Positions 41,648 through 51,566 are shown, counted from the stretch's first letter. The stretch is 64,000 nucleotides of DNA from Methanobrevibacter sp. (GCF_017406825.1 NZ_JAFQXT010000027.1:1-64000), one strand, 5' to 3'. Notes: generated from the sequence alone by a model not told the origin. Made by a program: numbers and translations.

Positions 41648-42745
41648 ATGACAAATGTTTCAAGTGGGAAGAAAAAATCAAAAAGAATATTTTATTTTGA
41701 TGCATTAAGGGCATTAGCTATCCTCACTGTAATCACACTTCACATTTATAATAATACTGGAAGTATGGTTGCGGAACAATATGGCGTTATTCCGTCAATA
41801 AACTGGATAATTAGTTGTTTTAATGGATCATGGTTCAGATTTGGTGTAGATTTATTTTTGATGCTATCCGGAGCCCTTTCATTAGGTAGAGTTTGGGATA
41901 TTAAATCATTTTTAGGCAAAAGAATTCCTCGTATCGTAATGCCGTTCTTATTTTGGGGTTTCGTTTTAAGCATGCTTTTAATAGGAATCTCCTATTATGC
42001 TCCAGATTTCTTATGCACTATCAAATCATTTGATATAATGAGCATATTGACTTATCTGTGGGATTCTTATAATGCAAGTAATATGGGATTCACACAATAC
42101 TGGTTCTTCTGGATGATTTTAGGAACCTATTTGATTATGCCTATATTCAATAAATGGTTATTGCATTCCGAGTTGACTGAAGTTGAGTATTTCCTTTTCT
42201 TCTGGTTAATCACATGTATTTTTGATTTTACAATATACACACCATTCCCAATTAAATTAAGTTATTTCTCAGGACCTATCGGTATGGTTGTTTTAGGTTA
42301 TTATCTAAGGCATACTGAAAGAAAAATCTTCAATAATCCATATGTCGGACCGGTTATTACAATTTTGGCATTAATTATAAATGCATATGTATTTTATATT
42401 ATGTTCCCTGTTGATGGATTTAAAATCGACAGATATTCCATATTCTTAGCTTTCCAAGTAACTGGTATATTTTTATTGTTCAAAAACTTTAAGTGGGATG
42501 AACATAGATTAACCAAACCGGATGGATTATTCCGTAAAGGAGTTCAGTCAATTGCAAAATACAGTTATGGATTCTATTTAATCCATATCGTTATTTTAAA
42601 ATTACTATTAACTTATCTACAACCGTTTTTACATTATAAGGCATTGACTTTCACATTGTGGATTTTAACAATTGTATTCACATGGATTGTGATGGCGGTC
42701 TGTTATAGGGTTCCATATCTAAATCAAGTTATTGGAGCTAAATAG
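41648..42745 (+). CDS. Acyltransferase-3 family membrane protein
   Basis: This 365-residue polytopic protein has the intact start IFYFDALRALAILTVITLH (Arg and His present), GVDLFLMLSGAL and KRIPRIVMPFLFWGF. These are standard acyltransferase-3 features. Its likely role is O-acylation of a surface polysaccharide. It has its own promoter after the middle, degenerate copy. It ends 3 bp before the convergent GT2 gene. Confidence 0.9.
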   Translation: MTNVSSGKKKSKRIFYFDALRALAILTVITLHIYNNTGSMVAEQYGVIPSINWIISCFNGSWFRFGVDLFLMLSGALSLGRVWDIKSFLGKRIPRIVMPFLFWGFVLSMLLIGISYYAPDFLCTIKSFDIMSILTYLWDSYNASNMGFTQYWFFWMILGTYLIMPIFNKWLLHSELTEVEYFLFFWLITCIFDFTIYTPFPIKLSYFSGPIGMVVLGYYLRHTERKIFNNPYVGPVITILALIINAYVFYIMFPVDGFKIDRYSIFLAFQVTGIFLLFKNFKWDEHRLTKPDGLFRKGVQSIAKYSYGFYLIHIVILKLLLTYLQPFLHYKALTFTLWILTIVFTWIVMAVCYRVPYLNQVIGAK

Positions 42746-42748
42746 CTC

Positions 42749-44248
42749 CTATCTTTTATATTTTTCTAAAGTTTCTTCTAATCTTTTCTTAAAAGGATAA
42801 TCCTCTATATAAATCAAATCTTTTTCATTGAAAATCTTTTTGGATTTTTTAATTAAGTTATTGTCATTTCTGAATATTTTATCATAATCTTCAAATTTAA
42901 GATGCCCCTTGATTTCAGAATCATTGTCATTTTCGATATAATTGACAATAAAACTCAAATCAAATTCTTCTTGTTTTTCCATAGGTATCTCAAAATCAAA
43001 ACAATATACATATTTCCAGTCAATACCTAAACAATTGGTTTTTCTAGACAACTCTTCATTATATTCAGCTATAAACTCCTCAGGAGATTTTTCCATATTT
43101 TTAATTGCCTTAATTTTCAAATATTCGCTTTTACAGTAACTGCTGAATTTTCCGGATATCAGCAGATTTCTCTTTTTGACATCAATGCCAGTAATCCAAA
43201 GTTTATTGTTGTTTAATTTATTTAGGACATGATCCTTTGTTTTTAAAACAACTAAATTACCTTTGACATCAATATTGAATTGACAATTGTTTTTTAAAAA
43301 CAATAAAAATTTCTTTTTATCGTTAATTGGAATATATTCATGGTTTAAAATTATCTCTTCATCGATATAACCTAGAATCTCTTGAAGTTTTTTCATGAAA
43401 TTTTCATATTCCTCTTCGGATAATATCTCCTTTATTTGGGATTTGCCGTAATACCACTGCAGATCATATGCGATTACATATTGGATGAATTTTGCAACAT
43501 ATCCGAGCTGATCTAACGAAAATTTAATTAGTTCTTCATGAAAATATCTTAATTTATCTAAATAAAATTCCTTTTTATAGCCTATATCATCTAATGTGGA
43601 TGAAGAATCGTCTCTTTTCCGGTATAAATAATCTGTGGTGTTCAGAAAAGCAATATTCTTTTCATTAACTAATAGTTTATTTATAAAGACAGCATCTTCA
43701 CCAAGATTTATCTGCGTATCGAATTCGTTATCATTAATGATGTTTTTGTTAAAAAAACAAGATGAAGCAGAAAGTTGAGGATAATTATAATTTTCAAAAA
43801 CATTAATAATTTGTTCTTTTTCAAATTTATTGTTTAAAGGATGTTCTTTATCTTTAACATTGAAAAATTTTAATGGTATGGCAAGTATATTGATATCTTC
43901 ATGGTTTTTGATGAAATTGTCAATGGTTTCCAAGGCATTTAGTGATAGTTTATCATCGCTGTCTAAAAAATTAAAATAATTTCCAGTTGCATGTTTTAAA
44001 CCTAAATTACGAGCAAAAGATTGCCCTTCGTTTTCTTTTGATAGTACAATTATATTCTCAGGGAATTTTTTCTGGAAATATAAACAGATTCGTTTGGAAT
44101 TATCAGAACTGCCATCATCCACTAGGATTAATTGCACGTTCTCTTTAAAACCTATTGTTTGATTAATAACAGATTCCACAGATTCATGCAAATATTTTTC
44201 AACATTATATACTGCCATAATTATTGAAAACTTAAATTCCTTAACCAT
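42749..44248 (-). CDS. GT2 glycosyltransferase with C-terminal beta domain
   Basis: This 499-residue protein is a GT-A fold GT2 enzyme (FSIIMAVYNVEKYL, ILVDDGSSDNS, FLDSDDKLS). A helical linker and a beta-rich C-terminal domain of about 100 residues follow (GIDWKYVYCFDFEIPM). That domain resembles the middle domain of the protein at 36761 (YNWEYVYNFDLVVP), though here no glycerophosphotransferase follows. It is the only gene of the glycosyl locus on this strand, and it ends head-on against the third acyltransferase. Confidence 0.88.
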   Translation of the reverse strand: MVKEFKFSIIMAVYNVEKYLHESVESVINQTIGFKENVQLILVDDGSSDNSKRICLYFQKKFPENIIVLSKENEGQSFARNLGLKHATGNYFNFLDSDDKLSLNALETIDNFIKNHEDINILAIPLKFFNVKDKEHPLNNKFEKEQIINVFENYNYPQLSASSCFFNKNIINDNEFDTQINLGEDAVFINKLLVNEKNIAFLNTTDYLYRKRDDSSSTLDDIGYKKEFYLDKLRYFHEELIKFSLDQLGYVAKFIQYVIAYDLQWYYGKSQIKEILSEEEYENFMKKLQEILGYIDEEIILNHEYIPINDKKKFLLFLKNNCQFNIDVKGNLVVLKTKDHVLNKLNNNKLWITGIDVKKRNLLISGKFSSYCKSEYLKIKAIKNMEKSPEEFIAEYNEELSRKTNCLGIDWKYVYCFDFEIPMEKQEEFDLSFIVNYIENDNDSEIKGHLKFEDYDKIFRNDNNLIKKSKKIFNEKDLIYIEDYPFKKRLEETLEKYKR

Positions 44249-44402
44249 TCTCTCACTTAATTTAAAAAATCATTTTTTTATGTATATTTTATGTATATTA
44301 TTTTTTATAAAATATCTCTTTTAAATAATTATCTTTCTAAATGCTCATTTTTAAATAAGATTAATTAAATAAAATAGTATAGAATTATAGAGGTAAATTT
44401 TA

Positions 44403-45515
44403 ATGGTTAAAATTTCAGTTATAGTCCCTGTTTATAATGTTAGCGAATATCTTGAAGATGCACTTTCCGGGCTTTTGAACCAGACCTTCCATGACTTTGA
44501 AGCAATTTGTGTAAATGACGGATCCAAAGATAATTCATTGGAAATCCTCAATGAATTTGCTAAAAAGGATTCCAGAATCAAGGTCATTGATAAGGAAAAT
44601 GGAGGTTGTGGTTCTGCTAGAAACAGGGCTTTGGATGCAGCATCAGGCGAGTATATTTATTTCTTCGATCCGGACGATTATATTGCTCCTAACGCATTTG
44701 AAGAGTTATATGAAAATATCACAAGCAATGATTCGGATTTGGTGATATTTAAGATAGCCTGGTTTATGGAAGGAGAGCCGGTTAACTACAAGAAACCTAT
44801 GTTCAATTTTGATGAAATCTTCACTGATGTCGATTTTAATAATTTCACATTCACATTTAGAGATGTTAAACGTTATGTTTTAAATGTTGCCTTCGCGCCA
44901 TGGTCCAAATTATATCGAAAAGAATTTTTAGACAAGTATGATGATTTCAGATTTGATTTGGGCGTTGCATTTGATGATGTTCCATTCCATGTCAAATCAA
45001 TGTTAAGGGCAACAAAGATTTCATTTGCTCCTGATTTTTACTATCATTATCGTTATGCCAATCCGAATTCAGTCAACAATACTTCATCTAACGGCATTGA
45101 CATTATGAAGATTGTCGATATTGTTGAAGGATTTTTAAAATCTGAAGGATATTTCGATGAACTAGAAAAAGAATTTTATGAATTTAAGGTTAGGCAAATC
45201 TTCATGTATATGCTATCTTCACATTCGGAGGAATATTTCAGGCTTGCCCAGGAAAAACTTCTGGAAGTCAAAGAGTTTGATGTGCCGGAGGATTTAATCC
45301 AAAGATACTACTGGGCAATAAATGCGAATTCTTTTAAGGAATATGAATTGAATGTTAAGGTAGATGGATATCAAAAACGAGTCAATAAATTATCAAAGGA
45401 AAACAAATCCCTTAAAAAAGAAATCAAAAAGAACAAAAAGATAAATGATGAATTATTGTCATCTAAAAGCTGGAAAATTACAAAACCACTAAGAAAGATG
45501 AACATATTCAAGTAG
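44403..45515 (+). CDS. GT2 glycosyltransferase with C-terminal SSxSWKxTxPLR tag
   Basis: This 370-residue protein has the GT2 core ISVIVPVYNVSEYL, CVNDGSKDNS, RNRALDAASGEYI and FFDPDDYI (DxD-type site reads DPDD). A helical C-terminal part becomes a coiled coil (KLSKENKSLKKEIKKN). It ends in the tag LLSSKSWKITKPLR plus a short basic end. It is closely similar over its length to the second half of the protein at 54840 (FFDPDDYI, DVKRYVLN, FAPWSKLY against FAPWTKLY), showing a local duplication. The ribosome binding site is GAGGT. Confidence 0.93.
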   Translation: MVKISVIVPVYNVSEYLEDALSGLLNQTFHDFEAICVNDGSKDNSLEILNEFAKKDSRIKVIDKENGGCGSARNRALDAASGEYIYFFDPDDYIAPNAFEELYENITSNDSDLVIFKIAWFMEGEPVNYKKPMFNFDEIFTDVDFNNFTFTFRDVKRYVLNVAFAPWSKLYRKEFLDKYDDFRFDLGVAFDDVPFHVKSMLRATKISFAPDFYYHYRYANPNSVNNTSSNGIDIMKIVDIVEGFLKSEGYFDELEKEFYEFKVRQIFMYMLSSHSEEYFRLAQEKLLEVKEFDVPEDLIQRYYWAINANSFKEYELNVKVDGYQKRVNKLSKENKSLKKEIKKNKKINDELLSSKSWKITKPLRKMNIFK

Positions 45516-45535
45516 CACAACAAGGATGGGTAATT

Positions 45536-46576
45536 TTGGTAAAAATTTCTGTTATAGTTCCGGTTTATAATGTTGAAGATTATTTAAAGGAATGTTTAGA
45601 CAGCATTTTAAACCAGTCACTAAAGGAAATCGAAGTCATCTGCATTAATGACGGGTCAACTGACGGTTCATTGGAAATTCTAAAGGATTATCAAATAAAC
45701 GATACTAGAGTTAAGGTTTTTTCCCAGCAAAATAAAGGCCTTGGATGTACTCGAAATGTCGGATTGGAACATGCCATTGGAGAATATGTTTTTTTCATTG
45801 ATTCGGATGATTATATTATTGAAGACACTCTTTTCAATTTATATTCCCATGCCAAAGAAAAAAACGCTGATATGACATTATTTAAATTGCTTAATTTTGA
45901 TAATGAAACAAGGAAAACCCAACCGATTAAGTATTTCGACATTCCATTTTTGAAAAAATATGGAGAGTCCACATTCAACTGTTCCGATTTGGGAGAAAAG
46001 TTATACGGCGTTTCAGTTACCGCACCGGGAAAATTATTTAAAAGGGAAATAATTGAAAAATTAAGGTTTCCGGAAAAACTAATTTTTGAGGACACTCCTT
46101 TCGTCGTTGAATCGATCTTTTTATGTGAACGGATGCTATTTGTAGATGAATACTATTATATGAGAAGAGTTCGCAAGGATTCCATCACTCGTTCCAATTT
46201 TTCCCGATTTTCTGATTGTATTGAGATTTTTAACATGGTAAATGATATTTCCAGGAAATATGGATATTATGATATCTATAAGGAGCTTTTATTCTCAAGA
46301 AAATACCAGAATATCTCAACAAGATTTCAGGAAGTAAATAAGCGGGATAAACAGGAATTCTTTGACAAGATTAAAAAGGATTTGATTTTAAAAGAGGATG
46401 AAGTTAAAGAACTTGATTTTGATAAGGTAAAACCTAAAGCAAAACATTTTTATCATTCAGCCGTTAATTCAAAGGATTTCAATGAATTTGAATCATCACT
46501 TAAACATGAAAAAAATCATAATAATAAAAAAACCGGTTTTAAAAAATTGATTAGTGCTTTGAAGAAGAAGATTTAG
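45536..46576 (+). CDS. GT2 glycosyltransferase, TTG start
   Basis: This 346-residue GT2 enzyme has ISVIVPVYNVEDYL, CINDGSTDGS, GLGCTRNVGLEHAIG and FIDSDDYI. It starts at TTG 45536: the coding frame has no nearby ATG, GGATGGG is upstream, and paralogues start at the same residue (MVKISVIVPVYN). The C-terminus ends in basic Lys-rich residues without the SSxSW tag seen in its neighbours. Gene order (20 bp after the previous stop) suggests cotranscription. Confidence 0.92.
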   Translation: MVKISVIVPVYNVEDYLKECLDSILNQSLKEIEVICINDGSTDGSLEILKDYQINDTRVKVFSQQNKGLGCTRNVGLEHAIGEYVFFIDSDDYIIEDTLFNLYSHAKEKNADMTLFKLLNFDNETRKTQPIKYFDIPFLKKYGESTFNCSDLGEKLYGVSVTAPGKLFKREIIEKLRFPEKLIFEDTPFVVESIFLCERMLFVDEYYYMRRVRKDSITRSNFSRFSDCIEIFNMVNDISRKYGYYDIYKELLFSRKYQNISTRFQEVNKRDKQEFFDKIKKDLILKEDEVKELDFDKVKPKAKHFYHSAVNSKDFNEFESSLKHEKNHNNKKTGFKKLISALKKKI

Positions 46577-46618
46577 TTTTCAAAACTTTTATACTATAAT
46601 AACACTAATTTAATATTG

Positions 46619-48004
46619 ATGTGTGCTAATTGTGATGAATTGTATATTTCATGTTTATTCCCGCCTTCCGATTATGTTTCAGGAATAAACGTGCTAAAAA
46701 GGATTATTGAAAACAATAAGAATGTAGATGTATTGCATATAAAGATTAATTCATCAGATGACTCTATTTTAAATGATAAAATCGAAAAATTTGTTAACAA
46801 TAGATTAATCATTGATATTGACTGCAATTATGATTGGGCAGATTGCATATTTGAAGTAATCAACAAGGGCATTCCCGCGATCAAAAACGATTATAAAAAG
46901 ATTTATTCAAGGTCATGGTTAATGTCAAATCATTTTTTAGCATTTGAATATAAATTTTTATCCCCTGATGTCTTTTGGCAGGCAGAGTTTTCAGATCCAT
47001 TGATTTATGATTTATCCAATAAACCTAAACGATATAGGGAAATGATAATCGATAATAAGCAATACATCGAAAAAATCAATAGTATGATTAACGACTATAA
47101 TCTGGAACATGGAACTGATTTTGAGTTGGTCAAAAACAAATCTTCCGCTTATTTTATCTGCGAATACATGGCTTATCTATTTGCGGATAAGTTAATTTTT
47201 ACCAATGAAAACCAGCGGGAAATAATGCTGGGCCAATTTCCAGTTGATATCAAAGACCATATAATTCACAAAACCGAAATCAAACCTCATTCGGTACTTC
47301 CTAATGAATATTACTATTTAAATGAAGCTAATTTGGATTTGGATAATGAGAACATAAATATTGCTTATTTTGGAAATGACTATTATGGAAGAAGACATTT
47401 TGAAAGCATATTCTATGCATTTGAAACATTGAACCATAAATATCTGGATAATGTCAAGTTTCATTTCTATATAAGTGATGAAAAAATCTTAAAAACATTA
47501 ATTGATTCTCTAGACTCATCAGATAATTTCATAGTCAAAAAGCCATTGCCTTATCTGGAATTTTTGAATGCATGTACTCAATTTGATGTTTTGGTGGTTA
47601 GTGACAGCATAACTGAAGGCAATTATGAAATGAATCCATATCTTCCATCAAAGCTTTCCGATTATCTGGGTTCAAATAGTGACGTTTGGGCTTTATATGA
47701 AAAAGGCAGCAGCCTATCCAAATACGAATTAAAATATAAATCAGACATAACAGACTTTAACGCCTGTCGGGAAGAATTAGTTAAAATATTAAATGATTTT
47801 GGCTGCGGTGACGAAAATTATTCTGTAAATGATGAAGGTTATCTGAATAAAAGATTAACTGTTTTAAATGGTTTATATGAAGAAGAATTCCGCCGAAAAG
47901 ACAATTTCAAAAATAAGGCAGACAAACTAAAGAAATTAAATGACGAGATTCTATCTTCAAATAGCTGGAAGCTAACAGGTCCTTTAAGAAAACTGAGAAA
48001 ATAA
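46619..48004 (+). CDS. Putative GT-B glycosyltransferase with C-terminal tag
   Basis: The ATG at 46619 is chosen (461 residues). No ribosome binding site is present, and TTTTATAC at 46587-46594 lies about 27 bp before it, so a leaderless start is likely. The second half looks like a GT-B C-terminal domain (NIAYFGNDYYGRRHFESIFYA, then VKFHFYISDE, FDVLVVSDS, PYLPSKLSDYLGSNSDVWAL). The N-terminal half is not recognised. It ends with a short coiled region and the tag ILSSNSWKLTGPLR, the same as on the GT2 enzymes around it. That link to GT2 neighbours is the best support for a glycosyl transfer role. Confidence 0.72.
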   Translation: MCANCDELYISCLFPPSDYVSGINVLKRIIENNKNVDVLHIKINSSDDSILNDKIEKFVNNRLIIDIDCNYDWADCIFEVINKGIPAIKNDYKKIYSRSWLMSNHFLAFEYKFLSPDVFWQAEFSDPLIYDLSNKPKRYREMIIDNKQYIEKINSMINDYNLEHGTDFELVKNKSSAYFICEYMAYLFADKLIFTNENQREIMLGQFPVDIKDHIIHKTEIKPHSVLPNEYYYLNEANLDLDNENINIAYFGNDYYGRRHFESIFYAFETLNHKYLDNVKFHFYISDEKILKTLIDSLDSSDNFIVKKPLPYLEFLNACTQFDVLVVSDSITEGNYEMNPYLPSKLSDYLGSNSDVWALYEKGSSLSKYELKYKSDITDFNACREELVKILNDFGCGDENYSVNDEGYLNKRLTVLNGLYEEEFRRKDNFKNKADKLKKLNDEILSSNSWKLTGPLRKLRK

Positions 48005-48014
48005 TGGTGTTTGA

Positions 48015-49109
48015 ATGTGCGAAATTTCTGTCATTGTACCGGTTTATAATGTTGAGAATCATTTAAGTGCCTGTTTGGACAGTATTTTAAATCAGAGTTT
48101 CAGAGGCATTGAAGTAATCTGTGTTAATGACGGATCAAATGATAATAGCCTATCGATACTTGAGGGTTATGCCAAAAAAGATAAAAGAATTAAAATCATC
48201 ACACAGGAAAATCAAGGTCTTGGAGCCAGTAGGAATAGAGGATTAAATGAATCCAAAGGAAAATATGTTTATTTCATTGATTCGGACGATTTGATTGATT
48301 TGAATGCACTTGAAAAGCTTCACAATAATGCTATTGAAAACAGTTCGGACATGGTGATGTTCAAGTACCAAACCTTCGGTGGCAATAATAAGCAGACTGG
48401 TTTCAAAATTGATAGAAACTTTGGAGATATTGATTACAGCACTTTAAAGTTCACATATTCCGATGTTAAGAATCATGTTTTGAACTCTGAATATTCTGCA
48501 TGCACTAAATTATATAAAAAAAAGTTTCTGGACTCATATGATGACTTTTATTTTCCTGAAGGCGTATTATATGAGGATATTCCATTCCATGTAAAGGCAA
48601 TGCTTAGGGCTTCTTCAATTTCTTTTGTTCCCGAAGAGCTATACTATTATAGGGTCAATCCAATTTCCATATCTAATTCTAACACTAGCCCTTTTGATAT
48701 ATTCAAAATAATCGATATGGTCGAGTCCTTTTTGAAGCAGGAGAATTATTATGAGGAGTTTGAAATTGAATTTTTCAAATTCAAAGTGGCTCAAATCTTG
48801 AGATACCTGTTTTTAACTAATTCCATTGATTATTTTAACCGCGCTAAAAATGAATTCAAAAAAATGGAAATTAAAAATGAATCCCTAATCAAAAAGGATT
48901 GGATATCTGCTTTTAAGTTGATTATATCTTCAGACGATTATGATGAATTCGTTTCAGCTTATTTTAATAATAGAATTTCAGAATTAACTGAGCTAAATGA
49001 AAAATTAAAACAGGAAAATAAGAGGTTAAATGTGGAAAATCAAAAGATTCTATCTTCAACTAGTTGGAGATTAACAAAATCTCTTAGGAATTTAAGAAAA
49101 TTTCACTAA
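48015..49109 (+). CDS. GT2 glycosyltransferase with C-terminal SSxSWRxT tag
   Basis: This 364-residue GT2 enzyme has ISVIVPVYNVENHL, CVNDGSNDNS, GLGASRNRGLNESKG and FIDSDDLI. The middle part (YSDVKNHVLNSEYSACTKLYKKKFLDSYDDF region) is a paralogue of the copies at 44403 and 54840. It ends in a coiled stretch (LTELNEKLKQENKRL) and LSSTSWRLTKSLR. The ribosome binding site is GGTG, and the gene lies 10 bp after its neighbour. Confidence 0.93.
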   Translation: MCEISVIVPVYNVENHLSACLDSILNQSFRGIEVICVNDGSNDNSLSILEGYAKKDKRIKIITQENQGLGASRNRGLNESKGKYVYFIDSDDLIDLNALEKLHNNAIENSSDMVMFKYQTFGGNNKQTGFKIDRNFGDIDYSTLKFTYSDVKNHVLNSEYSACTKLYKKKFLDSYDDFYFPEGVLYEDIPFHVKAMLRASSISFVPEELYYYRVNPISISNSNTSPFDIFKIIDMVESFLKQENYYEEFEIEFFKFKVAQILRYLFLTNSIDYFNRAKNEFKKMEIKNESLIKKDWISAFKLIISSDDYDEFVSAYFNNRISELTELNEKLKQENKRLNVENQKILSSTSWRLTKSLRNLRKFH

Positions 49110-49191
49110 TTTCAAGTTAGAATAGTAGTAATAATAATATTTTGAACATTTAATAATTACATTAATATATTTAATTAAATAAATTATATTT

Positions 49192-49226
49192 TAGTAGAAA
49201 AAATTCTACTATATAGTTATAACTAT
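49192..49226 (+). promoter_or_regulatory. Two palindromes upstream of the amino-acid ABC transporter
   Basis: The first is TAGTAGAA-AAAA-TTCTACTA (49192-49211), a perfect 8-bp inverted repeat. The second, ATAGTTATAACTAT (49213-49226), is a perfect 14-bp palindrome 1 bp later. They lie between an AT-rich promoter region (about 49160-49190) and the ribosome binding site GGTG at 49230-49233. A repressor here could block transcription of the whole transporter operon. Confidence 0.6.
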
Positions 49227-49240
49227 TTTGGTGTTTTAAA

Positions 49241-50077
49241 ATGAATAAAAAGATAGGTATTATATTAGCTTTAGTATTAGTAGCTTTCTTAGTTATGGGT
49301 ACTGCAAGCGCTGGTTTATTTGACTTTTTAGGGGGAGATAATGCCGATGATGCCATTGCAAATGATGATGACACTTTCATCGTAGGATTTGACGCAGAAT
49401 TCCCACCTTACGGATATAAAGACGACAGTGGAAACTATGTTGGTTTCGACTTAGACTTAGCAAAAGAAGTTTGTGAAAGAAATAATTGGACATTTGTAGC
49501 ACAACCAATCGATTGGGATGCAAAAGATGCTGAACTTGACTCCGGTTCTATCGACTGCATATGGAACGGATTCACAATCAACGGAAGGGAAGATGACTAC
49601 ACCTGGACTGATGCATATATTGACAACAAACAGGTAATCGTTGTCAAGTCCGATTCAGGAATTGACTCTCTCGATGATTTAGCGGGCAAAACTGTTGAAA
49701 CACAAAAAGATTCATCAGCATTAGCTGCACTTCAAGGCGACAACAAAACTTTAGCTGACACCTTTGCAACATTAACCGAAGTTGCTGATTATAACACTGC
49801 ATTTATGGATTTAGAATCCGGTGCTTGTGATGCAGTAGCTATAGATATTGGTGTAGCTCAATACCAAGTTAACTCTAAAGACAACTCTGATGATTATAAA
49901 ATCTTAGATGATTCTATTTCATCAGAACAATATGGTGTCGGATTTAAACTTGGAAATGAGGATTTAAGAGACAAAGTACAAGCAACTTTAGATGAAATGT
50001 TTGCTGATGGAACTGTTCTTAAAATCGCTGAAAACTACAGTGATGCAGGTGTTCCAGGATCTTTAATCACAGAATAA
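49241..50077 (+). CDS. Amino-acid ABC transporter substrate-binding protein
   Basis: This 278-residue protein has an N-terminal hydrophobic helix ending in ASA (residues 5-25) and no lipobox Cys, so it is secreted or membrane-anchored. The family-3 solute-binding fold is clear: FIVGFDAEFPPYGYKDDSGNYVGFDLDLAKEV, WNGFTING and ETQKDSSALAAL. Family members bind polar amino acids such as Glu, Gln, His or Arg. It starts a three-gene operon with permease and ATPase, under two palindromic sites. Confidence 0.94.
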   Translation: MNKKIGIILALVLVAFLVMGTASAGLFDFLGGDNADDAIANDDDTFIVGFDAEFPPYGYKDDSGNYVGFDLDLAKEVCERNNWTFVAQPIDWDAKDAELDSGSIDCIWNGFTINGREDDYTWTDAYIDNKQVIVVKSDSGIDSLDDLAGKTVETQKDSSALAALQGDNKTLADTFATLTEVADYNTAFMDLESGACDAVAIDIGVAQYQVNSKDNSDDYKILDDSISSEQYGVGFKLGNEDLRDKVQATLDEMFADGTVLKIAENYSDAGVPGSLITE

Positions 50078-50108
50078 ACTAGTTTAGTTTTAGAGGGAGA
50101 ATTAATAA

Positions 50109-50759
50109 ATGATATTAAGTAATGTAATATCACAATTGCTTGGAGGTATGGTTACCTCAATAGAGATATTCTTGCTTACATTACTATTCTCTCTTCCTCT
50201 CGGTTTAGCTATTGCCGGAGGAAGAATGAGTAGTTTCGGACCACTTAGATGGTTAATGAAGATTTATATCTCAATCATGAGAGGTACTCCGCTGATGTTA
50301 CAGTTAATCGTAGTATTTTTCGCCCCATACTATGTGTTCGGCATAAGCCTGTCAGCCGACTATAGGTTCATTGCAGTGATTATTGCATTCACTATGAATT
50401 ATGCCGCATACTTTGCGGAGATTTATAGGGGTGGAATTGAATCTATTAACAGCGGCCAGTATGAAGCGGCTCAGGTACTCGGTTATTCCAGATTGGAAAC
50501 ATTCTTTATAATCATCATGCCCCAAGTGTTCAAGGTAATTCTTCCTTCTGTAACTAATGAAGTAATCACACTTGTAAAGGATACTTCACTGTCATTTGTT
50601 ATTGCAATTCCGGAAATGTTCACTGTAGCTAAACAGATTGCAGCTGCAGATGCATCAATTGCGGCATTGCTTGTAGCAGGTATTTTCTATTATATATTCA
50701 ATATAATTGTAGCATTTGTAATGGAACGCTTAGAGAATAGATTAGATTATTATGAATAG
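50109..50759 (+). CDS. Amino-acid ABC transporter permease
   Basis: This 216-residue HisMQ-type permease has about five membrane helices. It has MRGTPLMLQLIVVFF and the EAA loop AAQVLGYSRLETFFIIIMPQVFK, which couples to the ATPase. Only one permease gene is present, so it probably works as a homodimer. The ribosome binding site is GAGGGAG. Confidence 0.95.
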   Translation: MILSNVISQLLGGMVTSIEIFLLTLLFSLPLGLAIAGGRMSSFGPLRWLMKIYISIMRGTPLMLQLIVVFFAPYYVFGISLSADYRFIAVIIAFTMNYAAYFAEIYRGGIESINSGQYEAAQVLGYSRLETFFIIIMPQVFKVILPSVTNEVITLVKDTSLSFVIAIPEMFTVAKQIAAADASIAALLVAGIFYYIFNIIVAFVMERLENRLDYYE

Positions 50760-50767
50760 GTGAAAGA

Positions 50768-51451
50768 ATGAGTTTGCTTGAAGTTAAAAATCTTAAGAAA
50801 AGTTTTGATGATAATGTAGTCTTAAAAGATATTTCCCTAAGTGTTGAAAAAGGAGAGGTTTTAGCCATTATAGGACCTTCAGGTTCCGGAAAATCCACAT
50901 TACTTAGATGCATAACAGATTTGGAAACCGAAGATAGCGGCGAAATTAATTTTGACGGGACTTTCGGCCTGGTATTCCAGAATTTTAATCTGTTCCCACA
51001 TCACTCCGTGATGAAAAACATTACCAATGCACCAATACGTGTTCAAAAAAGAGATAAGAAAGAAGTTTTTGAACATGCAAGAGATTTGCTTAAAAAAATG
51101 GGTCTGCAGGATAAGGAAAACGCTTATCCCTGTGAGTTGTCCGGGGGTCAGCAGCAACGTGTATCGATTGCACGCGCACTTGCAATGAATCCGGATATTC
51201 TGTTCTTTGACGAACCGACATCAGCACTTGATCCTGAATTAACCGGTGAAATCTTAACTGTCATACGTGACCTTGCAGCAGAACACATGACAATGGTAAT
51301 TGTCACTCACGAAATGGCATTTGCCCGTAATGTCGCTGACAAGATTATTTTCATGGATGATGGTGTCATTGTTGAGGAAGGTTCACCTGATGAAGTCTTC
51401 TCATCTGATAATAAAAGGATGAAAGAGTTCTTAGGCAAATTTTATGATTAA
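50768..51451 (+). CDS. Amino-acid ABC transporter ATP-binding protein
   Basis: This 227-residue ATPase has Walker A GPSGSGKST (about residues 38-46), Q-loop LVFQNFNLFPH, signature LSGGQQQRVSIARAL, Walker B ILFFDEPTSALD and the switch THE in VTHEMAF. Compared with common GlnQ-type proteins, about 15 residues are missing between INFDG and FGLVFQ. That shorter loop is not expected to disturb the nucleotide site. The ribosome binding site is AGGTGA. Confidence 0.96.
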   Translation: MSLLEVKNLKKSFDDNVVLKDISLSVEKGEVLAIIGPSGSGKSTLLRCITDLETEDSGEINFDGTFGLVFQNFNLFPHHSVMKNITNAPIRVQKRDKKEVFEHARDLLKKMGLQDKENAYPCELSGGQQQRVSIARALAMNPDILFFDEPTSALDPELTGEILTVIRDLAAEHMTMVIVTHEMAFARNVADKIIFMDDGVIVEEGSPDEVFSSDNKRMKEFLGKFYD

Positions 51452-51566
51452 TTCTTTTTAATCATTTCACTTTTTTTCTATTGGAAATTTTCATACTATT
51501 CAATAAAACTTATTTAATATTGTGTATAAAATATTATTATCTTTATAGTTATTGAGGTGATAATTA

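Noticed and set aside
49192-49226. NrpR operator before the ABC transporter
   Set aside because: The palindromes do not have the GGAA-N6-TTCC form of NrpR sites, so a nitrogen-regulator claim is not supported.
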